This document shows positions 15,651 through 24,671 of a stretch of DNA of 64,000 bases, piece by piece. Within the stretch, counting starts at the first letter, position 1. The number at the start of each line of letters is the position of its first letter. Under the pieces are notes generated by a model. It was given only the letters and a program-made list of their open reading frames with translations. It made no database searches and was not told where the DNA came from. This DNA is from an uncultured Methanomassiliicoccaceae archaeon (lineage in GTDB: Archaea; Thermoplasmatota; Thermoplasmata; Methanomassiliicoccales; Methanomethylophilaceae). Both the position numbers and the translations under genes were made by a program. The stretch is taken from positions 1-64,000 of the forward strand of contig CAJJJM010000001.1 of assembly GCA_905187815.1 (NCBI GenBank), read 5' to 3'.

Positions 15651-16982
15651 TCAGCAGTTGCCGAGGGAGGAGGACTGCAGCGTCCCCTCCATGTACTGCT
15701 CGTAGCCGTACAGATCCAGGAACCCGTGTCCGGAGAGGCAGAACACGATCGTCTTCTCCTCGCCGGTCGCCCTGCACTCCAGGGCCTTGTCGATGGCGCC
15801 CTTGATGGCATGGCAGGACTCGGGAGCGGCGATGATGCCCTCCGTCTTGGCGAAGGTCACTCCCGCCTCGAAGGTCTCCGTCTGATCGTAGGCGACGGCG
15901 GTCAGCAGATTCTGGTCGTACGCCGCGGACACCAGCGGCGCCATACCGTGATACCTGAGGCCTCCGGCATGGATGCTCTTGGGGATGAACTCGGAACCGA
16001 GGGTGTACATCATGAGCAGCGGGGTGCATCCGGCAGTGTCGCCATAGTCGTACCTGAACTCCCCCTCCGTCAGGGACGGGGCGGCCTTGGGCTCGACTGC
16101 GATGATCTCGGTCTCGCTCCTGCCCTTGATCTTCTCTGCCATCATCGGGAATGTGAAACCAGCGAAGTTGGATCCACCGCCGACGCAGGCGATCATGTAG
16201 TCGGGCTCGATCTCCGCCTTCTGCATCTGGAGCATCGCCTCCTCTCCGATGACGGTCTGGTGGAGCATGACATGGTTCAGGACGCTGCCCAGGGCGTAGC
16301 ATGTGCCCTCGTCCTTGGCGGCCAACTCGCACGCCTCGGAGATTGCGATGCCCAGCGACCCTGTTGTGTCGGGATGCTCCTTCAGGACCTTCTTCCCGAA
16401 CTCTGTCTGGACGGACGGGGATGCATAGACCTCGGCACCGTACATGTGCATCAGGGTCTTCCTGAAGGGCTTCTGGTTGTAGCTGCCCTTGACCATGAAC
16501 ACGGTGGTGTCGATGTCGAAGAGGTTGGAGACCATCGCAAGGGCGGTCCCCCACTGGCCGGCACCGGTCTCGGTGGTCAGGGTGTGGATACCGGATTCGG
16601 CGTTGTAGTACGCCTGGGCCAGGGCCGTGTTCCCCTTGTGGCTTCCGAGGGGGCTCATGTCCTCCCTCTTGAAGTAGATCTTCGCAGGGGTCTTGAGGTA
16701 CTTCTCAAGACGGTAGGCCCTCTGCAGAGGGGACGGACGGTTGAGGTTGATCAGATTGTCGCGGACCTCCTCGGGGATGTCTATGTACCTCTCCATGGAC
16801 CCCTCCTGCTGGATGATGGGCTTGCAGAAGATGGAGGAGAAGTCCTCGGGCTTGGCGGGCTCCTTTGTCACGGGGTTGAGCGGAGGGGCCACGGGCTCGG
16901 GAAGATCGGCGGCCAGGTTGTACCACCTCTTAGGGATCTCCTCGGGATCGAGTGTGATGCGTGCGTCTTTCGGTATTGCCAT
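15651..16982 (-). CDS. trpB2: Tryptophan synthase beta chain, TrpB2 type
   Basis: A 443-residue PLP enzyme. The PLP lysine is in MSPLGSHKGNTALAQAY (about residue 113), the glycine-rich phosphate loop is CVGGGSNFAG, and the long N-terminal region KRWYNLAADLPEPVAPPL marks the TrpB2 subfamily. TrpB2 condenses indole (or other partners) with serine and does not form the tight alpha-beta complex of TrpB1; no trpA is nearby. Its promoter region carries a TGTACA element and a long inverted repeat. Confidence 0.93.
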   Translation of the reverse strand: MAIPKDARITLDPEEIPKRWYNLAADLPEPVAPPLNPVTKEPAKPEDFSSIFCKPIIQQEGSMERYIDIPEEVRDNLINLNRPSPLQRAYRLEKYLKTPAKIYFKREDMSPLGSHKGNTALAQAYYNAESGIHTLTTETGAGQWGTALAMVSNLFDIDTTVFMVKGSYNQKPFRKTLMHMYGAEVYASPSVQTEFGKKVLKEHPDTTGSLGIAISEACELAAKDEGTCYALGSVLNHVMLHQTVIGEEAMLQMQKAEIEPDYMIACVGGGSNFAGFTFPMMAEKIKGRSETEIIAVEPKAAPSLTEGEFRYDYGDTAGCTPLLMMYTLGSEFIPKSIHAGGLRYHGMAPLVSAAYDQNLLTAVAYDQTETFEAGVTFAKTEGIIAAPESCHAIKGAIDKALECRATGEEKTIVFCLSGHGFLDLYGYEQYMEGTLQSSSLGNC

Positions 16983-17009
16983 GCGAGGACCATATCTTCA
17001 TGACATATT

Positions 17010-17015
17010 TGTACA
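17010..17015 (-). promoter_or_regulatory. TRP-box-like TGTACA in the trpB2 promoter
   Basis: TGTACA, the sequence bound by TrpY in Methanothermobacter (where TrpY also controls trpB2), lies 28 bp before the trpB2 start. A single 6-mer can occur by chance. Confidence 0.35.
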
Positions 17016-17021
17016 TAATGG

Positions 17022-17049
17022 TTGATGAATGTATTATTTCGTTCATCAA
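17022..17049. promoter_or_regulatory. 8-bp inverted repeat in the trpB2 / HTH intergenic region
   Basis: TTGATGAA and TTCATCAA form perfect arms separated by 12 bp that include an AT-rich TATA-like core (GTATTATTTC). The site is 40 bp before trpB2 and 85 bp before the divergent regulator gene. It is a probable operator for one or both. Confidence 0.5.
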
Positions 17050-17066
17050 TACCGTCGATTTAAAGA

Positions 17067-17078
17067 TATCTTTTTATA
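17067..17078 (+). promoter_or_regulatory. TATA box of the regulator-cdc48 operon
   Basis: A TTTTTATAGAAG-like element about 60 bp before the ATG at 17134. The leader contains GGTT-AAC-AACC (17113-17123), an 11-bp palindrome just after the predicted start site, a suitable place for a repressor. Confidence 0.5.
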
Positions 17079-17133
17079 GAAGTTCTTGCATATAGTGTGG
17101 TAGTGAACTCAAGGTTAACAACCAAGGGATAAC

Positions 17134-17637
17134 ATGGACGACATCGACATCCTGCTCTCCATGGTGGAGAACCCCACCAGGAGGCGCATACTGGAATCGC
17201 TGGTTCGCGAGCCGAGCTATCCCCTCCGCCTGTCCAAGGAGCTGGGGGTCAGCCAGCAGGCCGTGATGAAGAATCTGGCACTGATGGAGCAGAACGGACT
17301 GGTGGTCAGCAGCCGCATGGACAGCAGCATGGGCCCGATGAGGATCGTGTACTTCCCGAACACGGAGTTCACGCTGGTGGTCGAGATGCACAGGAGCATG
17401 TTCTCCGCCAAGGTCATATCCCCCGCATGGGAGGATGAACCGGGGCAGGGGCCCATGGATCCCGAGGAGGCGTCCAGACGCATCAGCGAGATAGACGAAA
17501 GGATCAAGGAGCTCGATGAGGAGCGCGCCGCTCTGGTCGCGGAGAGGAACTCGATCGTGGTGACGGTCGACGATTCCGCGACGGAGGAGAAGGCCACGGA
17601 TGGTAACGTCAGGAAGACAATCGAAAGGGAGGTATGA
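17134..17637 (+). CDS. ArsR-like winged-helix regulator with C-terminal coiled coil (possible Phr-type heat-shock regulator)
   Basis: 167 residues. Residues 1-85 form a winged helix (NPTRRRILESLVREPSYPLRLSKE, then SQQAVMKNLALMEQNGLV). Residues 110-145 form a coiled coil (SEIDERIKELDEERAALVAERN). This layout matches archaeal Phr-like regulators. It is translationally coupled to cdc48 (stop at 17637, next start at 17640) and hsp20 follows. In Pyrococcus, Phr represses exactly an AAA+ ATPase gene and hsp20, so the same job is likely here (inference from context). Confidence 0.85.
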   Translation: MDDIDILLSMVENPTRRRILESLVREPSYPLRLSKELGVSQQAVMKNLALMEQNGLVVSSRMDSSMGPMRIVYFPNTEFTLVVEMHRSMFSAKVISPAWEDEPGQGPMDPEEASRRISEIDERIKELDEERAALVAERNSIVVTVDDSATEEKATDGNVRKTIEREV

Positions 17638-17639
17638 GT

Positions 17640-19793
17640 ATGGTCAACGAGAAAGCGATCAAGGTCGCCGAGCTGAAGTCCGGGGAGACTGGCAGAGGAA
17701 TAGCCAGACTCGACCCCGAGCTGATGGACATCCTCGGCATCAAGGTCGGAGACATAGTGCAGATCGACGGCAACAGGAAGACCGTCGCGAAGGTGCTGAG
17801 GGGAGGGCCCGAGGACGCGAACCGCGGCATCATCAGGATTGATGGTTCCACCAGGCGCAATGCGGGCGTATCCCTCGACGAGAGGGTCGGGATCAAGAAG
17901 GTCACCGCGAAGAACGCGGAGAAGATCACGTTCGCACCCACCGAACAGCTCAGACTGCAGGGTGGGGAGGAGTACCTCAAACAGGTGCTGGAGGGAAGGG
18001 CCATCGCCAAGGGCGACACCATCACCCTCAACGTCATGGGCAACAAGATCGACCTCGTGGTCACGTCCTTCGCCCCGTCAGGCGACGCGGTGCTGATGGC
18101 ATCGACCACGGAGGTCAAGGTGGCCGACAAGCCCGCCGCCAACAACGGGGACGTCCCCAAGGTGTCCTACGACGACATCGGAGGACTCGGGGATGCTGTG
18201 AAGAAGATCCGTGAGATGGTCGAGCTGCCGCTCAGGCATCCGGAGCTCTTCAAGAGGCTGGGGGTCGAGGCTCCCAAAGGGGTCCTGCTCCACGGGCCGC
18301 CAGGAACCGGCAAGACGATGCTTGCCAAGGCCGTGGCCGGCGAGACGAGCAGCAACTTCATCTCGATCGGCGGGCCGGAGATCGTCAGCAAGTTCTACGG
18401 GGAATCCGAGGGCAAACTGAGGGAGATCTTCAAGGATGCCGAGGAGAACGCGCCCAGCATCATCTTCATCGACGAGATCGACTCGATCGCGCCGAAGAGG
18501 GACGAGGTCAACGGGGAGGAGGAGAGACGCATAGTCGCCCAGCTCCTGTCCCTGATGGACGGTCTGAACTCCAGAGGCAAGGTCGTGGTCATCGGTGCCA
18601 CCAACAGGCCCAACTCCATCGACGAGGCACTGAGGAGGCCAGGCAGGTTCGACAGGGAGATAGAGATCGGCATCCCGGACAGGGACGGCCGCCTCGAGAT
18701 CCTGGAGATCCACACAAGGGGCATGCCCCTGGCGGATGACGTGGACCTGAAGTGGCTCGCGGACAAGACCCACGGGTACGCGGGAGCCGACCTGTCCGCC
18801 CTCACCAAGGAGGCCGCCATGGCCGCCCTCAGGAGGGTGCTGCCGGATGTTGACCTCGAGGCCGAGGAGATCCCCAGAGAGGTGCTGAACTCCATCTCCG
18901 TGACGAAGGACGACTTCAAGAACGCGCTGAAGGACATGCAGCCATCCACCATGAGGGAGGTCCTGATCGAGAAGCCCAACGTCAGATGGGAGGACATAGG
19001 CGCCCTGGAGGAGGCCAAGCAGGAGCTGAAGGAGGCGGTCGAATGGCCGCTGAAGTTCGGCAAGGTCTTCGACCACATGAACGCCAAGCCTCCAAAGGGG
19101 ATCCTGCTCTACGGCCCGCCCGGCACTGGAAAGACCATGCTGGCCAAGGCCGTGGCGACGGAGTCCGAGGCGAACTTCATCGCGGTAAAGGGACCGGAGT
19201 TCCTCAACAAGTGGGTCGGGGAGTCCGAGAAGGCCGTGAGGGAGACGTTCAGGAAGGCCAGGCAGGCATCGCCCTGCGTGATCTTCATGGACGAGATCGA
19301 CTCGATCGCGCCCGAGAGGGGCACCGGCGGAGACAGCAACGTCACCGAGAGGGTCATATCCCAGATGCTGACGGAGATGGACGGGCTCGAGAGCCTGAAC
19401 GACGTCGTCGTGATAGCCGCGACCAACCGTCCGGACATCATGGACCCGGCCCTGCTGAGACCCGGGAGATTCGACAAGTCGATCTTCATCGGACCTCCGG
19501 ACAAGGAGTCCAGGAAGGCCATCTTCGGCATCCACACCAAGAACCGCCCCCTGGCGGACGACGTGGACCTCGAGGAGCTGGCCGACAAGACGGACGGGTG
19601 CACCGGAGCCGACATCGCAGCCATCTGCAACGAGGCTGTGATGAACGCGGTCAGGCACCTGATATCCGAGAACCCGGAGCCCAAGGACGAGGACATACAG
19701 AACTGCAGGGTCTCGAAGGAGGACTTCGAGAAGGCCCTGGACAAGTTCGGGCCCAAGTCGAGGCAGGAGCTCAAGGACTACGGGAAGGAGTGA
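17640..19793 (+). CDS. cdc48: VAT/Cdc48-type AAA+ ATPase
   Basis: 717 residues: N-terminal double-psi barrel substrate domain (1-180) and two AAA+ modules. D1 has Walker A HGPPGTGKTMLA (about residue 220) and Walker B IIFIDEIDSIAPKR. D2 has YGPPGTGKTMLA (about 495) and VIFMDEIDSIAPER. It unfolds proteins and feeds the proteasome. The ATG at 17640 is chosen because GGAGG lies seven bases upstream; the ATG at 17634 abuts it. Linked to a regulator upstream and hsp20 downstream, forming a protein quality-control cluster. Confidence 0.95.
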   Translation: MVNEKAIKVAELKSGETGRGIARLDPELMDILGIKVGDIVQIDGNRKTVAKVLRGGPEDANRGIIRIDGSTRRNAGVSLDERVGIKKVTAKNAEKITFAPTEQLRLQGGEEYLKQVLEGRAIAKGDTITLNVMGNKIDLVVTSFAPSGDAVLMASTTEVKVADKPAANNGDVPKVSYDDIGGLGDAVKKIREMVELPLRHPELFKRLGVEAPKGVLLHGPPGTGKTMLAKAVAGETSSNFISIGGPEIVSKFYGESEGKLREIFKDAEENAPSIIFIDEIDSIAPKRDEVNGEEERRIVAQLLSLMDGLNSRGKVVVIGATNRPNSIDEALRRPGRFDREIEIGIPDRDGRLEILEIHTRGMPLADDVDLKWLADKTHGYAGADLSALTKEAAMAALRRVLPDVDLEAEEIPREVLNSISVTKDDFKNALKDMQPSTMREVLIEKPNVRWEDIGALEEAKQELKEAVEWPLKFGKVFDHMNAKPPKGILLYGPPGTGKTMLAKAVATESEANFIAVKGPEFLNKWVGESEKAVRETFRKARQASPCVIFMDEIDSIAPERGTGGDSNVTERVISQMLTEMDGLESLNDVVVIAATNRPDIMDPALLRPGRFDKSIFIGPPDKESRKAIFGIHTKNRPLADDVDLEELADKTDGCTGADIAAICNEAVMNAVRHLISENPEPKDEDIQNCRVSKEDFEKALDKFGPKSRQELKDYGKE

Positions 19794-19878
19794 TCCTTCC
19801 CGATCAAACCCTTTAATCTGAAGAAGAACGAAGAGCCGACAGGCTGGAAGAAAGAGAGAATCGAAGGAGGAATTGACT

Positions 19879-20367
19879 ATGAGCGCAGCGGATGACATCT
19901 GGAACGACCTCTTCGGAGGTTTCGAGAGCCTGAACAGAAGGATCGAGGACATGTTCTCGCAGATGGACATGACGGGTCCCGACGTGAAGACGTATGGATA
20001 CACCATGTACCAGGGGCCCGACGGCGTTAGGCACGTCAAGGAGTTCGGCAACTCCGGCAGCAGGCTGAACGCGCTGAGCTCCGGCGATGCGAGGGAGTTC
20101 TTCACCGACGTGACCGAGGAGGACTCCGTGGTCAGGGCGGTGGCTGAGATCCCCGGCGTGGCCAAGGAGGACATATCCCTGAGATGCACCGGCAACATGC
20201 TCTCCATCAAAGTGGACACGCCCGGCAGGAAGTTCGAGAAGGATCTTGCACTGCCGTGCGAAGTCGACGTGGACTCCGCCAAGGCGGAATACAACAACGG
20301 CCTCCTGGAAGTGACCTTGAACAAGGTATCACCCACCCAAGAGGGCAGGACGATCACCATCGAGTGA
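19879..20367 (+). CDS. hsp20: Hsp20 / small heat-shock protein family chaperone
   Basis: 162 residues. The C-terminal 90 residues form an alpha-crystallin domain (VVRAVAEIPGVAKEDISLRC, then NGLLEVTLNKV). The N-terminal arm is helical (DDIWNDLFGGFESLNRRIEDMF) and precedes a Tyr/Gly-rich linker. No IXI motif is evident; the end is RTITIE, which may serve. The ATG at 19879 has GGAGG eight bases upstream. It follows cdc48 by 85 bases and probably belongs to the same stress regulon. Confidence 0.9.
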   Translation: MSAADDIWNDLFGGFESLNRRIEDMFSQMDMTGPDVKTYGYTMYQGPDGVRHVKEFGNSGSRLNALSSGDAREFFTDVTEEDSVVRAVAEIPGVAKEDISLRCTGNMLSIKVDTPGRKFEKDLALPCEVDVDSAKAEYNNGLLEVTLNKVSPTQEGRTITIE

Positions 20368-20375
20368 TCCCGAAC

Positions 20376-20393
20376 GGAGGGGGCAACCCCTCC
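20376..20393 (+). terminator. Terminator hairpin after hsp20
   Basis: GGAGGGG/CCCCTCC stem with a short GCAA-type loop, nine bases past the stop. The rest of the gap to the LRR gene (20394-20651) is AT-rich; it holds a TATA element (GCATATATAT, near 20553) and no other gene. Confidence 0.55.
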
Positions 20394-20651
20394 CCAAACC
20401 TCGGATCCGAGATGTGTCCTGCATCTGAACCCATTTCATAATTCAGATTCCTGCATACATACAAAATATCAATTTTTCAGTATGAGCCAGATTGTTCATG
20501 ACATGATTTTTTGATATGCATACGCATATGAAACTTTCGTGTCGATTTTCTGCATATATATCCTCTCAACATGTGTTTAAAAGGTTGTCGCACCGTGGCT
20601 GAATGCCCGAACAGTGTCGGCATCACGGGAAGACGACGGGAGGAGCAGGAC

Positions 20652-22640
20652 ATGCATGAAAGGATCCACGGATCGAGGACGGAAAAGGCCATCATGGCCT
20701 CATGCGCACTGATGTGCGTGATCCTGATCTGCGCATTCGTCACAAACGGGGCCGATGCGGAACAGGAACAGGATGCCGTGACATTGGACCATCTGGAATA
20801 CACGCTGAATGCTGATGGGACGGCAGAATTGACAGACTATGACTATGAGACGTATATCGGCGACAACCTCGTCATCCCCACATCCATCGAGGTTGATGGA
20901 ACCAGGTACACTGTCACATCCATCGGCGAAAATGCCCTGAAGAACTGCACCATGACCTCGCTCGTCATCCAAGACTCAGTAACGGACATCGGCAAATGGG
21001 CGTTCCAGAACTGCAATCAGCTTGAGTACGCATACATCGGATCGGGTGTAGAGAAACTGCCACCCCACACGTTCTACAGCTGTGAATCGCTGACGGAAAT
21101 TGGAGGCATGGACAACCTGAAAGAGATAGGTGACGGGGCATTCGTCAACACGGGCCTCAAGACGTTCACTGTTCCAGACGGTGTGACGACGGTCGAGGAG
21201 AGCGCATTCGGCAGTTCCCTCGACACGCTGACTTTGGGTCCGGGAACTAGAACGTATCATACGGAATCGACAGGGACGTTCCATCCGTTCATCATTGTCC
21301 CTGAAGAGAATCCCGCTTTCGTCGCAGTGGACGGAGTACTCTACGATGAGGGGATGACCACACTGATATCGTTCCCCGCACAATATCGCGGTGATGCATT
21401 CATCGTTCCGGAAACCGTCGAATACATCTCTGACAACGCATTCACCTTCGCAAGTATATCTGGGGTCGACCTAAACAACATCTCCGCTATAGGGAACGGC
21501 TCGTTCAGCGATTGCGCCCTTGAATCCGTCGACTTCACGTCTTCCCTCATAACCATCGGCAATGAGGCCTTCAACAACTGTACAAGACTGGAATCGGTCA
21601 CATTCGGATCTGGAGTCGAGACGATAGGTGACGGGGCCTTCGCGAACTGCACCTCCTTGCTGTCGATATCCTTCCCGGATTCCGTTACATCCCTCGGTGA
21701 GTCGGTACTCTCGGATTGTACGTCCCTTACCGCAGTGCATTTCGGGAATGGAATCGCATCGATTCCTAAGGAAACCTGCGACAGTTGCGACTCCCTTGTT
21801 ACGGTGACGGGATTGGAGGGCAAGTCATCCATTGGGGACTTCGCGTTCCAGAGCACTGGGCTCGAATCTTTAACAATCCCCGACTCGGTGACGTCTGTCG
21901 GAATGCACGTCGTATCCGGCCCTCTGTCCACCCTCTGGATCGGCAGCGGGCTTACAACGATCGAAGAGAACACATTCTCCGACCACCCGCTTGATTCGAT
22001 AGGGGTGTCTGAGAACAACCCCTCCTTCACATCCGTCGATGGGGCCCTCTACGACAAGGATATGACGACACTGTACATACCTCCCAGTGGATCGGCCCAC
22101 TTCACTGTCCCCGATGGCGTCACGACGATTGCCAAGTCCGCCTTCAACCGCTACGACATAACCTCTGTGGAACTGCCAGAGGGGTTGGAACGCATCGAGG
22201 ACCGTGCATTCCTCTGGTGTGATGGCCTGTCACATGTCGATCTGCCGGAATCCCTGACCCACATCGGCGTCGCCGCGTTTGGGAAATGCATGAGCCTTCA
22301 CAGCATCTCGATACCTGAGTCCGTCGCTTTCATAGGCGATGCGGCATTCGAATGGTCTGGCCTCGAGAGGGTGAGATACGCTTGCGTGGATGCAGAGGTC
22401 GGTGAAGGTGCGTTCGAGATCTGGGACCTCACCATATATACCGACGGTCCGGAACTGCCTTCCTCCGCTCTGGGGGACGCCGACAATGCGGCTTACAGAC
22501 CGCTGGCGGAGTACAGCGAGCCCACTCATGATGACGGACCTGACGTCATGATCCTGGCCACGGTTGCGATAACGATCATCATCGTGGCACTGATTATATG
22601 GGCGCTCCTCAGAAGGAGCGGGAACTCATCAGAACCATGA
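20652..22640 (+). CDS. BspA-like leucine-rich-repeat surface protein, membrane-anchored
   Basis: 662 residues: N-terminal signal/anchor (KAIMASCALMCVILICAFV), then many 22-24-residue LRR_5 (TpLRR) units with the signature L-x2-V-x-I-P-x-S-V-T-x-I-G-x-x-A-F-x-x-C. A C-terminal transmembrane helix (MILATVAITIIIVALIIW) and a basic cytoplasmic tip follow. It is an extracellular protein anchored at the C-terminus. The ATG at 20652 has GGGAGGAGC upstream, whereas an ATG at 20571 precedes the predicted transcription start. BspA-type proteins mediate adhesion in host-associated bacteria and were probably acquired from them. Confidence 0.88.
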   Translation: MHERIHGSRTEKAIMASCALMCVILICAFVTNGADAEQEQDAVTLDHLEYTLNADGTAELTDYDYETYIGDNLVIPTSIEVDGTRYTVTSIGENALKNCTMTSLVIQDSVTDIGKWAFQNCNQLEYAYIGSGVEKLPPHTFYSCESLTEIGGMDNLKEIGDGAFVNTGLKTFTVPDGVTTVEESAFGSSLDTLTLGPGTRTYHTESTGTFHPFIIVPEENPAFVAVDGVLYDEGMTTLISFPAQYRGDAFIVPETVEYISDNAFTFASISGVDLNNISAIGNGSFSDCALESVDFTSSLITIGNEAFNNCTRLESVTFGSGVETIGDGAFANCTSLLSISFPDSVTSLGESVLSDCTSLTAVHFGNGIASIPKETCDSCDSLVTVTGLEGKSSIGDFAFQSTGLESLTIPDSVTSVGMHVVSGPLSTLWIGSGLTTIEENTFSDHPLDSIGVSENNPSFTSVDGALYDKDMTTLYIPPSGSAHFTVPDGVTTIAKSAFNRYDITSVELPEGLERIEDRAFLWCDGLSHVDLPESLTHIGVAAFGKCMSLHSISIPESVAFIGDAAFEWSGLERVRYACVDAEVGEGAFEIWDLTIYTDGPELPSSALGDADNAAYRPLAEYSEPTHDDGPDVMILATVAITIIIVALIIWALLRRSGNSSEP

Positions 22641-22661
22641 TCCCTGTGTGCAATCATGATC

Positions 22662-22677
22662 GAGGGGGCAACCCCTC
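22662..22677 (+). terminator. Terminator hairpin after the LRR gene
   Basis: GAGGGG/CCCCTC stem with a GCAA-type loop, nearly the same sequence as the hairpin after hsp20. The 330-bp gap 22641-22971 otherwise holds the lysS promoter (AATATTATTAATAGG near 22937-22952). A weak 73-codon open frame at 22656 does not look like a gene to me. Confidence 0.5.
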
Positions 22678-22971
22678 CCCTTCCCACCATCCCTCTTTTC
22701 ATCCTTCAACCCGGCATCGGCTTACAGACCGAAAATGACGGTCCGGATGACTTTCGGTATGGTCGTTCTGACATGCTCCGGATACGGAAGGGGCCCGAGA
22801 GTGAGACAGATGCGCGGTCGTACCTGAACAAGCATCCGTTGCAGATGCCCTCCTCTTCGAGCAAAAGTGTTCTGTGAGAGGCTAGGGGAACAAGCCGAGC
22901 TCAAGCCTGACAGACAGCCCCCTCAGGGGCGCCACGAACAATATTATTAATAGGGCTCCCCCATCGCTTCG

Positions 22972-24528
22972 ATGATTAGCATGCACTGGGCAGATGTTAT
23001 TGCCAAGGACGTGGTGGACAACTGCGACCACCCGCTCATCGCCACCGGCATCAGCCCCACAGGGATCCTCCACGTAGGGAGCCTGAGGGAGGCCATCACC
23101 GGCGAGTCGATCCGTAGCGCGGTCGAGGCCACCGGAGCGGATGTCAAACTCATCTACATCATCGACGACTTCGACCCCCTGAGGAAACGCTACCCGTTCC
23201 TCCCCGAGGAGTACGAGAAATACGTCGGCATGCCCATCTGCCGCATCCCCTGCCCGTGCGGGAAGCACAACAACTATGCCCACCACTTCGTGCAGCCCTT
23301 CCTCGACACCATCGAGACCCTCGGCATGCACTGCGAGGTCATCTGGACCCACGAGCTCTACGAGAAGGGCAAGTTCGCCCCGTGGATCGACAAGGCGATC
23401 ACGAAGCGCGAGGAGGTCATCCAGATCCTTCACGACGTGACCGGCAAGGACATGGACCCCAACTACGCCCCGTACAATCCTGTCTGCAGCAAGTGCGGAC
23501 GCTTCTGCCACCCCAAGTTCGACACGTACTCCTACCCTCACCTGGAGTACGAGTGCAGCTGCGGCAACAAGGGCAGGGTCAACATCGAGAAGGAGGAGGG
23601 GAAGCTCACATGGAGGCTCGAGTGGCCGGCCAAGTGGATGATCTTCGGAACCTCCGCCGAGCCGTTCGGCAAGGACCACGCCGCGGCAGGCGGATCCTAC
23701 GACTCCGGAAAGGTGATCATCGACAAGATCTTCGGAGGCAAGGCACCCTTCCCCATACCCTACGAGTTCGTTCAGCTCAAGGGCGTAGGACAGATGCACA
23801 AGTCGCTCGGAAGCCCCGTCACCGGCCTGGATGCGATCCAGATGATGCCTCCCGAGGTCCTTAACTACCTGTTCCTGAGGGTCAACCCCTCCAAGAGCAT
23901 CGACTTCGACTCCGGAATCGGGGTCCTGGACATGTGTGACGAGTATGACAGGATGGAGAGGCTCTATTTCGAGGGCGAGTGGTCCGAGTCCGAGGATAAC
24001 GCCGTCGCCGCATACAAGATCGCTCAGCACAACCACATCCCCAAGAAGCTGCCCCTGCAGGTCTCGTGCAGGCACCTCGTGAACGTGGTCCAGATGGCTT
24101 CCGACTTCGACGAGGTCGTCACCATCCTCAAGAGGACCATGGACCTCTCCGAGGCCACCATGGAGGACATGGACAGGCTCAGGAAGAGGGTGGAGTGTGT
24201 GAAGTACTGGCTCAACGGATTCGCCCCCGACATAGTCAAGTTCAGCATCCGTCAGACCATCCCTACCTCCATCGACCTGTCGGTCAACGAGAAGATCTTC
24301 TTCCAGGAGCTCGTGAACCGCCTGAACGACGCCGAATGGAACGTCGAGAACATCAACAAGGTGTTCAACGACGTCGCCAAGAGCCTGCCCATCGGCACGA
24401 AGGGAGGCTACAAAGCGATGTACAAGATCCTCATCGCCAAAGAGGCGGGCCCCAGGCTGGCCCTGTTCCTGGCGAGCATGGACAAGAAGTTCGTCATCAA
24501 CAGGCTCGTACAGGCCGCCGCACAGTGA
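22972..24528 (+). CDS. lysS: Lysyl-tRNA synthetase, class I
   Basis: 518 residues. It has the class I HIGH-type motif TGILHVGSLRE (about residue 29), a KMSKS-type loop MHKSLGSPVTG (about 286), and a Cys-rich zinc region (CSKCGRFCHPKF to YECSCGNKG, about 166-203). These are features of archaeal LysRS-I, unrelated to class II LysS. The C-terminal helical domain recognises the anticodon stem. The TATA box is 25-30 bp before the ATG at 22972, so a leaderless start there is likely; the ATG at 22981 is the alternative. Confidence 0.96.
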   Translation: MISMHWADVIAKDVVDNCDHPLIATGISPTGILHVGSLREAITGESIRSAVEATGADVKLIYIIDDFDPLRKRYPFLPEEYEKYVGMPICRIPCPCGKHNNYAHHFVQPFLDTIETLGMHCEVIWTHELYEKGKFAPWIDKAITKREEVIQILHDVTGKDMDPNYAPYNPVCSKCGRFCHPKFDTYSYPHLEYECSCGNKGRVNIEKEEGKLTWRLEWPAKWMIFGTSAEPFGKDHAAAGGSYDSGKVIIDKIFGGKAPFPIPYEFVQLKGVGQMHKSLGSPVTGLDAIQMMPPEVLNYLFLRVNPSKSIDFDSGIGVLDMCDEYDRMERLYFEGEWSESEDNAVAAYKIAQHNHIPKKLPLQVSCRHLVNVVQMASDFDEVVTILKRTMDLSEATMEDMDRLRKRVECVKYWLNGFAPDIVKFSIRQTIPTSIDLSVNEKIFFQELVNRLNDAEWNVENINKVFNDVAKSLPIGTKGGYKAMYKILIAKEAGPRLALFLASMDKKFVINRLVQAAAQ

Positions 24529-24530
24529 AC

Positions 24531-24558
24531 CGGGGATGGGGCCGGTGGCCCCTCCCCG
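24531..24558 (+). terminator. Terminator hairpin after lysS
   Basis: A long GC-rich stem (CGGGGATGGGGCC / GGCCCCTCCCCG with one internal mismatch) and a GGT loop, starting three bases past the stop. It is followed by TAAATCCCATTTTCT. Confidence 0.65.
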
Positions 24559-24636
24559 TAAATCCCATTTTCTCTGACGCATCCGTTCGCTCGAAGCATC
24601 TGGCACAGTTACCGTAACATTCGAGACAGCGTGTGT

Positions 24637-24646
24637 CAGTTATTTA
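24637..24646 (+). promoter_or_regulatory. TATA box of the HTH-unknown-CPBP operon
   Basis: A TTATTTATAG element about 30 bp before the ATG at 24672, predicting a near-leaderless message. It excludes the upstream in-frame start at 24633. Confidence 0.55.
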
Positions 24647-24671
24647 TAGAAGTATTACCACTCAATCAAGC

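Noticed and set aside
18078..20360. A 760-codon open frame antisense to cdc48 and hsp20
   Set aside because: It mirrors the codon periodicity of two certain genes, and the product has no coherent domain. High-GC codon bias creates long antisense frames throughout the window.
22656..22877. A 73-codon open frame between the LRR gene and lysS
   Set aside because: It starts inside the terminator hairpin, has no ribosome site or promoter, and its composition is not protein-like.
22882..24606. A 574-codon open frame antisense to lysS
   Set aside because: Shadow of lysS; composition (Val/Leu/Gly/Asp-rich) is typical of antisense reading, with no family features.
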